A DNA stretch of 64,000 nucleotides, from NCBI RefSeq assembly GCF_021555175.1, contig NZ_JAKGRW010000013.1, forward strand, positions 46,387-110,386. Reading direction: 5' to 3'. Below the pieces are notes generated by a model. The model worked only from the letters and a program-made list of their open reading frames with translations, searched no databases and was not told the DNA's origin. Every line of letters begins with the position of its first letter. The first letter of the stretch is position 1. The DNA is from Nocardioides alcanivorans (GTDB lineage Bacteria; Actinomycetota; Actinomycetes; Propionibacteriales; Nocardioidaceae). A program made the position numbers and the translations under genes. Below are positions 59,326 through 64,000 of this stretch, one piece after another.

Positions 59326-60067
59326 CTAGTTCATGGTGATGCCACCGGAGACGCTGAGCGTCTGCCCGGTGACATAGCTGGATTCCGGCCCGAGCAGCCA
59401 GGCGATGTTGGCGGCCACGTCGTCCGGGGACGCCAACCTGCGCAGCGGGATCGCCCTGGTCAGCCGGGCCAGGTAGTCCGGGTCCTCCCGGGTGAGCTGT
59501 TCGGACATCTCGCCGGCGATCGGCCCGGGGCTCACCACGTTGACCCGGGTGCCGTGCCGGGCCAGCTCACGGGCCAACGACTTGGCGGCACCCATCAGCG
59601 CCGCCTTCGTGGCGGCGTACACGACCTCGCCACCGGCGCCGGCGCGCGCGAGTCGGAGCCGACGAAGACGACACTGGCGCCCGCCTCCCGCAACGCTGGG
59701 AGCAATGCCCGAGTCAGCAGCAACGGGCCCCGCTGGTTGACGCGGTAGAGCAGGTCCCAGGTCGCCGGGTCGGAGTCGGCCAGTGGCGTGATCTGGGCAA
59801 GGCCGGCACAGTGCACCAATCCGAACGTGGCCGGCTCCAGCTCCGCCCGGAGCCCCAGCACCGCCTCGGCCAGGGACTCGACGCTTGCGTCGTCCGCCAG
59901 GTCGACGTGGGCGCCACTCGCCCCGGGCAGGTGGTGCGAGGCGAGCTCCCCGGCCGGTTGTCGGCCGCGATCACCCGATCTCCTCGGGCGACGAGCTGGC
60001 GGACCACGGCCCTGCCGACGTCGCCGGCCGCCCCGGTCACGAGGACCAGGCCCGCGCCGGTCACCAC
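59326..60067 (-). CDS. Short-chain dehydrogenase/reductase (two frame breaks)
   Basis: Three frames join into 247 residues. GTG 60067 opens VTGAGLVLVTGAAGDVGRAV with the NAD(P) loop. After the C4 run 59948-59951 the second frame gives VHCAGLAQITPLADSDPATW and GASVVFVGSDSRA. After a second break between 59640 and 59655, in a GCGCGCGC stretch rather than a C/G run, the third gives VVYAATKAALMGAAKSLARE (YxxxK) and VNVVSPGPIAGEMSEQLTRE. It is part of the LLM-SDR-amidohydrolase operon. Confidence 0.8.
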
Positions 60068-61071
60068 GACTTGAGGGTGGGCAGGACCTCGGCCGCGAAC
60101 TTGCGCAGGCTCTCGATGCCCTCGGTACGCAGGTCCACACCCGGGTGCGGGCCGAAGAGCACCAGGTCGGTGAGGCCCAGGTCCTTGACGAAGGGCTCGA
60201 GCACCGCGAGAACCGTGTCGGCATCACCGATCAGCTCGTTGGCCCGATAGGTGTCCGCCGAGGGCTCGAGTCCGTAGTCGAGGTCCGGGTCGCCGAACTC
60301 CGACCGGATCCGCCGGTAGTAGTCCCAACGCTCGAAGTAGAGGTGCTGGTTGCGCTCCCACACCGCTTCGGGATCCTCGTCGGTGACGGTGATGCTCCAC
60401 GGGTTGGAGACCCGGGTGGAGCCCGGCTCGTGGCCGGCCTCGGCCAGTGCCGCGTGATAGGCCTCGTGGACCTCCGGGTCCACGGAAGCTCCCGCCAGGT
60501 TGGCGCCGTGTCGACCGGCACGGGCAGCCGCAGCCGGAGTCGTGGCCGCCACCCACAACGGCGGGTGGGGCTCCTGGAGCGGGGTGGGCTGCACCTGGAG
60601 CCCGGGGATCTGGAAGTACTTGCCGTCGTGGTCGACCGGTTGACCGGACCAGCCACGCTTCAGCAACTCGATGGTCTCCTCCATCCGGGAGGGACGGGTA
60701 CGCGGGTTGAGGCCGAAGGCGACGTACTCCGCCACCCGGTGGCCGCTGCCGATGCCCACGTCGAGGCGGCCGCCCGAGAGCCGGTCGAGCACCGCCGTCT
60801 CCTGCGCCAGTGCCAGCGGGTGGTGCAGCGGGGCGACGTAGATGTAGGAGCCGATCCGGGCCGTGCTGGTGCGGCTGACCAGCTGGGAGAGGAAGATGGG
60901 GATCGACGGCGCATAGCCGTCCTCGCTGAAGAAGTGCTCCTGGACCAGCAGCGAGTCGAAGCCGAGCTCCTCTGCTTGTTCGAAGGTCCACAGGCAGTCC
61001 TCCCACAGGTCCGTCCACGACTGGTCGCGGTGGGGTGACGCCTTCATCTCCAGCGTGAGGCCGACGCGCAT
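60061..61071 (-). CDS. LLM-class flavin-dependent oxidoreductase
   Basis: ATG 61071 gives 336 residues starting RVGLTLEMKASPHRDQSWTD. The luciferase-like barrel shows AEELGFDSLLVQEHFFSEDG, ETAVLDRLSGGRLDVGIGSG and RPSRMEETIELLKRGWSGQP. It would use FMNH2 or F420H2; nothing here separates the two. The SDR and amidohydrolase genes follow, and the gene is divergent from a LysR regulator. Confidence 0.88.
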   Translation of the reverse strand: MRVGLTLEMKASPHRDQSWTDLWEDCLWTFEQAEELGFDSLLVQEHFFSEDGYAPSIPIFLSQLVSRTSTARIGSYIYVAPLHHPLALAQETAVLDRLSGGRLDVGIGSGHRVAEYVAFGLNPRTRPSRMEETIELLKRGWSGQPVDHDGKYFQIPGLQVQPTPLQEPHPPLWVAATTPAAAARAGRHGANLAGASVDPEVHEAYHAALAEAGHEPGSTRVSNPWSITVTDEDPEAVWERNQHLYFERWDYYRRIRSEFGDPDLDYGLEPSADTYRANELIGDADTVLAVLEPFVKDLGLTDLVLFGPHPGVDLRTEGIESLRKFAAEVLPTLKSW

Positions 61072-61147
61072 GCTCGCTCCTTCGTTCGGGACCTCCATCG
61101 TGGGGTCGAACGGGGGCATGACACCAACACCAAAGCAGGCACTGATC

Positions 61148-61153
61148 TAGTAT
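61148..61153 (+). promoter_or_regulatory. -10 box of the LysR gene (leaderless)
   Basis: TAGTAT ends six bases before ATG 61160. It lies in the 88-bp divergent intergenic region, which must also hold the LLM-gene promoter. Confidence 0.55.
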
Positions 61154-61159
61154 CTCGAC

Positions 61160-62070
61160 ATGATGGATCTCTCGCTGCGCGACCTCGAGTACGTCGCGAC
61201 CATCGCCCGCGAGCGCAACATCACCCGGGCCGCGGCCGCCCTCACCATGGCCCAACCGGCACTGAGCCAGTCACTGCAACGGATCGAACGCCGCTTGGGG
61301 GTTCGGCTCTTCGACCGCACCAGCCGCCAGGTCACGCCCACAGCCGCCGGCGAGGTGCTCGCCGACCGCGCAGCCGAGATCCTCGACCAGGTGCGCAGCG
61401 CCGTCCGGGACACCCGGCGTGCCGGTGGCTTGCCCGAGGTGCTGCGGATCCACGTGAGCGAGCCGTCGTTGCTCACGCCACGGAGGATCCTGGCTGCCGC
61501 TCGCGCCCACGTGCCGGCGGCGGCGATCCACCAGACGACCCTCCCCGCGAGGACGTCGCCGCCCAGCTGCTGGACGGCACCCTTGCCCTTGCCATCGCCG
61601 GGCGGATCCGCGGACAGGGCCTGCGGAGCACCCGGGTGCGCGAGGAACGGCTCGGCGCTCTCGTCGGTGCCGCACACCCCCTTGCCGCACAGGACCGCCT
61701 CACGCCTGCAGACCTCCGGCCCTACCCACTGCTCTCGATCGACCAGACGATGAGCTCGTGGAACACCTGGGTGACCAGCTACCTGGCCGATGCCGGCCTG
61801 GAACCCACGTGGACGCGAGAGGTGACCTTCGGACTCAGCACGGGCAGCGACGTCCTCTCGGACCAGCGGACCGTGCTGCTCACCTTGGAGTCGGTGAGCC
61901 GCGACTACCTCGACGGCCTGGTGTGGCGGCCGATGACGCCGGTCCGGATGGTTCCGTGGTACCTGACCTACCGCGTCGACGACGCAGCCGACAACCCGGT
62001 GGTCGCCACCGTGCTGCGAGTCGTGGAACGGCTCGCGATCGACCAAGGCTGGCGCCCCGCGATCGACTGA
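61160..62070 (+). CDS. LysR-family transcriptional regulator (frame broken at 61543-61546)
   Basis: The N-terminal winged helix MDLSLRDLEYVATIARERNI and TMAQPALSQSLQRIERRLGV is classic LysR. One base at the C4 run 61543-61546 joins it to the sensor domain EDVAAQLLDGTLALAIAGRI, EERLGALVGAAHPLAAQDRL and PYPLLSIDQTMSSWNTWVTS, giving 303 residues. It most likely controls the divergent LLM-SDR-amidohydrolase operon. Imperfect inverted arms cgttcg/cgaacg lie in the gap at about 61084-61113. Confidence 0.88.
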
Positions 62071-62094
62071 CCGATCGAGTGACCCCGTCCCCGA

Positions 62095-62466
62095 TCAGCC
62101 TGCGAGGCGAGCCAGGAACCGCTCGGCGTCGACCACGACGCGCGTGACCTCACCGGAACCGACAAGCTTGCTCCCCATCCGCGCGGAGACCGTGAACCGC
62201 ACCAGCTTGGGCTCGGTGTAGACCGCGGTCACCTCGACACTCACCTCGGCCCCGATCCTGCTGGCGGCCAGGTGCTCCAGCGACACCCGGGTACCGACGC
62301 TCGTGCGACCGTCGGCCAGGAGCGGTTCGATGGCGGTGCAGGTGACGGCCTCACACCAGGCGAGGAGTCGCGGGGTGGCGAGCACTGGGAGGCTCCCCGA
62401 GCCCACTGCCTCGGCGGTGTCGGCGTCGGTCACGGTGAAGGTCCGGGTCGCGGTCAGGTCAGCCAT
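62095..62466 (-). CDS. Fluoroacetyl-CoA thioesterase-like (hotdog) protein
   Basis: ATG 62466 (62472 is also possible) gives about 123 residues of a single hotdog domain: RTFTVTDADTAEAVGSGSLP, VLATPRLLAWCEAVTCTAIE, TSVGTRVSLEHLAASRIGAE and VEVTAVYTEPKLVRFTVSAR. The LATPRLLAWCE helix, the TSVGTRV segment and the LEHLA turn are FlK/thioesterase-like. It is probably a cytosolic acyl-CoA thioesterase. It converges with the LysR gene. Confidence 0.8.
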   Translation of the reverse strand: MADLTATRTFTVTDADTAEAVGSGSLPVLATPRLLAWCEAVTCTAIEPLLADGRTSVGTRVSLEHLAASRIGAEVSVEVTAVYTEPKLVRFTVSARMGSKLVGSGEVTRVVVDAERFLARLAG

Positions 62467-62484
62467 GGTCATGAAAATGCCAGA

Positions 62485-62510
62485 ACCCCCGAGCCCGTGG
62501 GGCTGGGGGT
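62485..62510 (-). terminator. Hairpin terminator after bL37
   Basis: ACCCCC/GGGGGT and AGCCC/GGGCT pair (62485-62496 with 62500-62510, one bulged G), then a T-containing tail on the minus strand. Confidence 0.6.
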
Positions 62511-62536
62511 CCTGAAATTCTTGCGCAACCTGAAGA

Positions 62537-62611
62537 TCAGGCGTTGGGGCGCTTACCGTGGTTTGCGCCCTTCTTCTTGCGTGCGCGGCGCTTGCGGCCG
62601 GTCTTGCCCAT
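62537..62611 (-). CDS. Ribosomal protein bL37 (24 residues)
   Basis: ATG 62611 preceded by AGGAGGAATC reads MGKTGRKRRARKKKGANHGK then RPNA and TGA. The 24-residue basic peptide matches bL37, a small 50S protein of actinobacteria. A peptide this short is usually missed by annotation. The sequence and the strong ribosome-binding site make it credible. Confidence 0.92.
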   Translation of the reverse strand: MGKTGRKRRARKKKGANHGKRPNA

Positions 62612-62694
62612 GATTCCTCCTGGATCGAACTGCGGCGGTCATTGTCGCAGGAAAACGGCTCTCGCCGCGAATCGGGCCGCCGGACGGACCCCGG

Positions 62695-62952
62695 TCAGGC
62701 CTCGTTGATGCGGACCTGGACCTGACGCAGCTGCACGAGCACCCGCTGGCGGAGACCGTCGGGCGCCTGCTCGGAACACGACCGCGCAACCACCTGCTTG
62801 ACCGTGAGCTCAAGGTCGTACTTGTGCAGGCACGGGCCGCACTCATCGAGGTGACGGCGTACGTCGGAGCAGTCGGCCTCGTCGAGTTCGTTGTCGATCA
62901 GGAAGACGATGCGTTCCAAGTAGTCGGCGCAGTCCTGCGGCTCGGTGCTCAT
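62695..62952 (-). CDS. rsrA: Zinc-containing anti-sigma factor (RsrA/RshA type)
   Basis: The 85-residue protein has the ZAS motif [16 protein letters not shown] (His34, Cys38, Cys41), preceded by [20 protein letters not shown]. Oxidation of the Cys pair releases zinc and the sigma factor in this family. Its ATG overlaps the sigH stop (ATGA), so it is translationally coupled. Confidence 0.94.
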   Translation of the reverse strand: MSTEPQDCADYLERIVFLIDNELDEADCSDVRRHLDECGPCLHKYDLELTVKQVVARSCSEQAPDGLRQRVLVQLRQVQVRINEA

Positions 62953-63599
62953 GCCTTGCCCTCCTCGTCGAGGCGGAGCAGGTCGTTGTCGCGCACGTAG
63001 TCACTGAGCATGTCGCGCAACTGGCGCCGCCCGCGGTGCAGGCGGGACATGACGGTGCCGATCGGGGTGTCCATGATCTCGGCGATCTCCTTGTAGGGAA
63101 AACCCTCAACGTCGGCGAGGTAGACCGCCAGGCGGAACTCCTCCGGAAGTCGCTGCAGCGCGTCCTTGACCTGCGAGTCAGGCAGGTGCTCCAGCGCCTC
63201 GGTCTCGGCCGACTTGAGGCCGCTCGAGGTGTGGGACTCCGCGCGGTGCAGTTGCCAGTCCTCGACGTCCTCGGCCATCGACTGCTGCGGTTGCCGCTGC
63301 TTCTTGCGGTAGGTGTTGATGAAGGTGTTGGTGAGAATCCTGTAGAGCCAAGCCTTGAGGTTGGTGCCCGGCCGGTATTGATGGAACGCCGAGAACGCCT
63401 TGGCGAAGGTCTCCTGCACCAGGTCTTCGGCATCGGCCGGGTTGCGGGTCATCCGCATGGCCGCCGAGTAGAGCTGGTCGAGGTAGGGCATCGCATCGCG
63501 CTCGAACCGCGCCGATCGCTGGAGGTCGGTCTCGTTGGCGAGATCGACCTCGCTGAGCTCGACGTCCGTCGTGAGCGGGGTGGTCATGGAATCAGTCAT
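62949..63599 (-). CDS. sigH: ECF sigma factor SigH/SigR (thiol-oxidative stress)
   Basis: The 216-residue protein shows [20 protein letters not shown] (region 2.1), [40 protein letters not shown] (2.4) and the region-4 helix-turn-helix [20 protein letters not shown] with [21 protein letters not shown] took ATG 63599 (GGGAGG just upstream); ATG 63587 is an alternative with better spacing. The partner RsrA follows. A SigH-type promoter upstream indicates autoregulation. Confidence 0.95.
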   Translation of the reverse strand: MTDSMTTPLTTDVELSEVDLANETDLQRSARFERDAMPYLDQLYSAAMRMTRNPADAEDLVQETFAKAFSAFHQYRPGTNLKAWLYRILTNTFINTYRKKQRQPQQSMAEDVEDWQLHRAESHTSSGLKSAETEALEHLPDSQVKDALQRLPEEFRLAVYLADVEGFPYKEIAEIMDTPIGTVMSRLHRGRRQLRDMLSDYVRDNDLLRLDEEGKA

Positions 63600-63660
63600 C
63601 ACCTCCCAGCCTACGGGAGTCCGTGATTCCGGGCGATCCAGAAGTGTGAGCACGTCGGGT

Positions 63661-63688
63661 GAACAGCCTCGTTCCGGAGTTTGTTCCC
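63661..63688 (-). promoter_or_regulatory. SigH/SigR-type autoregulated promoter
   Basis: GGGAAC (63688-63683) and GTT (63664-63662) are separated by 18 bases, matching the GGAAY-N18-GTT consensus of SigR/SigH promoters, about 63 bases before the sigH ATG. Confidence 0.8.
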
Positions 63689-63721
63689 CGAGACGACACC
63701 TCGTCCCGGCTGGTCCGAGGC

Positions 63722-64000
63722 TCAGAGGATCTCGCGCTCGAGCCACTCCACCGTCGCCGCGACGATCAGTCCGGCCACCTCGTCGGGCGTGATCGGCGCG
63801 CTCTTGGCCACCTTGAACGAGTGGTCGCCGTGCGGCACGGGACACAACTCGGTGTTCTCGAGAACTCCTCAGGTCGACCGAACGGGTTCCTTCTCCCCTG
63901 CACCAACAGGGTCCCAACCCTGCCTCAGGCAGCTCACTCCAACCGCGACTTCCTCGATGACGGCACCTGGCGGCAACGTAACGGTTTAACCACGAAGTCC
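63722..64000 (-). CDS. Alpha/beta hydrolase (KANL3/Tex30 type), C-terminal part, several frame breaks
   Basis: The last 45 residues are clean: [20 protein letters not shown] then [20 protein letters not shown] and EREIL. They contain the catalytic His in HGDHSFKV. Upstream, [17 protein letters not shown] is recognisable in another frame, which also needs one base (about 63860) to connect. Beyond 63918 further breaks appear (a likely LPPG and a SRLE-ELPEAG core). The gene runs off the window and seems heavily affected by sequence errors at its edge. Confidence 0.62.

Noticed and set aside
61072..61159. Defined LysR operator
   Set aside because: Arms cgttcg and cgaacg exist but the spacing and inner bases do not give a convincing T-N11-A site.

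Overview
The window is high-GC actinobacterial chromosome. Gene content and order point to the Nocardioidaceae or close relatives. Evidence includes the F-type ATPase operon in mycobacterial order, WhiB, SigH-RsrA and SigF regulators, NucS, Ni-type SOD, a fused oxoglutarate dehydrogenase (Kgd type), the 24-residue ribosomal protein bL37, a DUF222/13E12 HNH protein, and many genes with a -10 box directly before the start codon (leaderless type). Nearly everything is core chromosome. I see no prophage, insertion sequence or CRISPR array.

Layout. 0-16 kb: the end of crotonyl-CoA carboxylase/reductase, a DivIVA-like coiled-coil protein and an AI-2E transporter, small enzymes, a DUF222-HNH gene with a repeat array after it, a 3-hydroxyacyl-CoA dehydrogenase, nucS, a D-amino-acid-oxidase-like flavoprotein, ferritin, ethylmalonyl-CoA mutase and a cobalamin adenosyltransferase. 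Together these suggest a dispersed ethylmalonyl-CoA (acetate assimilation) module with its B12 cofactor enzyme. 16-21.8 kb: a SWIM/SNF2 helicase, a thioredoxin-like Rdx protein, a putative diiron protein, an NTF2-like protein and a DUF2550 protein. 21.8-42.3 kb, all on the minus strand: argS-lysA-hom-thrC-thrB-rho-rpmE-prfA-prmC-sua5-wecA-atpI-atpBEFHAGDC-DUF2550, the same order as Rv1292-Rv1312 of Mycobacterium tuberculosis. 42.3-53.5 kb: tRNA-Arg(CCG), a secreted Lys-rich protein, kgd with a DUF6104 gene, a second repeat site, SDR and MDR oxidoreductases, malic enzyme, the divergent sodX/sodN pair, and an RsbW-SigF pair. 53.9-64 kb: whiB and pdtaS, a DUF2785 protein, a catabolic-looking cluster (ThDP enzyme, amidohydrolase, SDR, LLM flavoenzyme, LysR), a FlK-like thioesterase, bL37, rsrA-sigH, and the end of an alpha/beta hydrolase.

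The main caution is sequence quality. At least 19 single-base frame breaks interrupt otherwise normal genes, many of them essential (argS, hom, thrB, lysA, ecm, three in kgd, sigF). Each is repaired by adding one base, and 18 of the 19 sit in a run of four or five C/G. I therefore give full-length gene coordinates across these breaks and call them probable homopolymer under-calls, not pseudogenes.

The most interesting leads are: an 11-base motif shared at identical distance from the starts of ecm and the hydroxyacyl-CoA dehydrogenase; a Rho factor in its normal locus with altered P-loop and R-loop residues; a DUF222-HNH gene followed directly by an array of a 23-bp repeat that recurs 40 kb away; a hydroxyacyl-CoA dehydrogenase with an extra C-terminal-type domain at its N terminus; and two uncharacterised small proteins next to ferritin and ecm.
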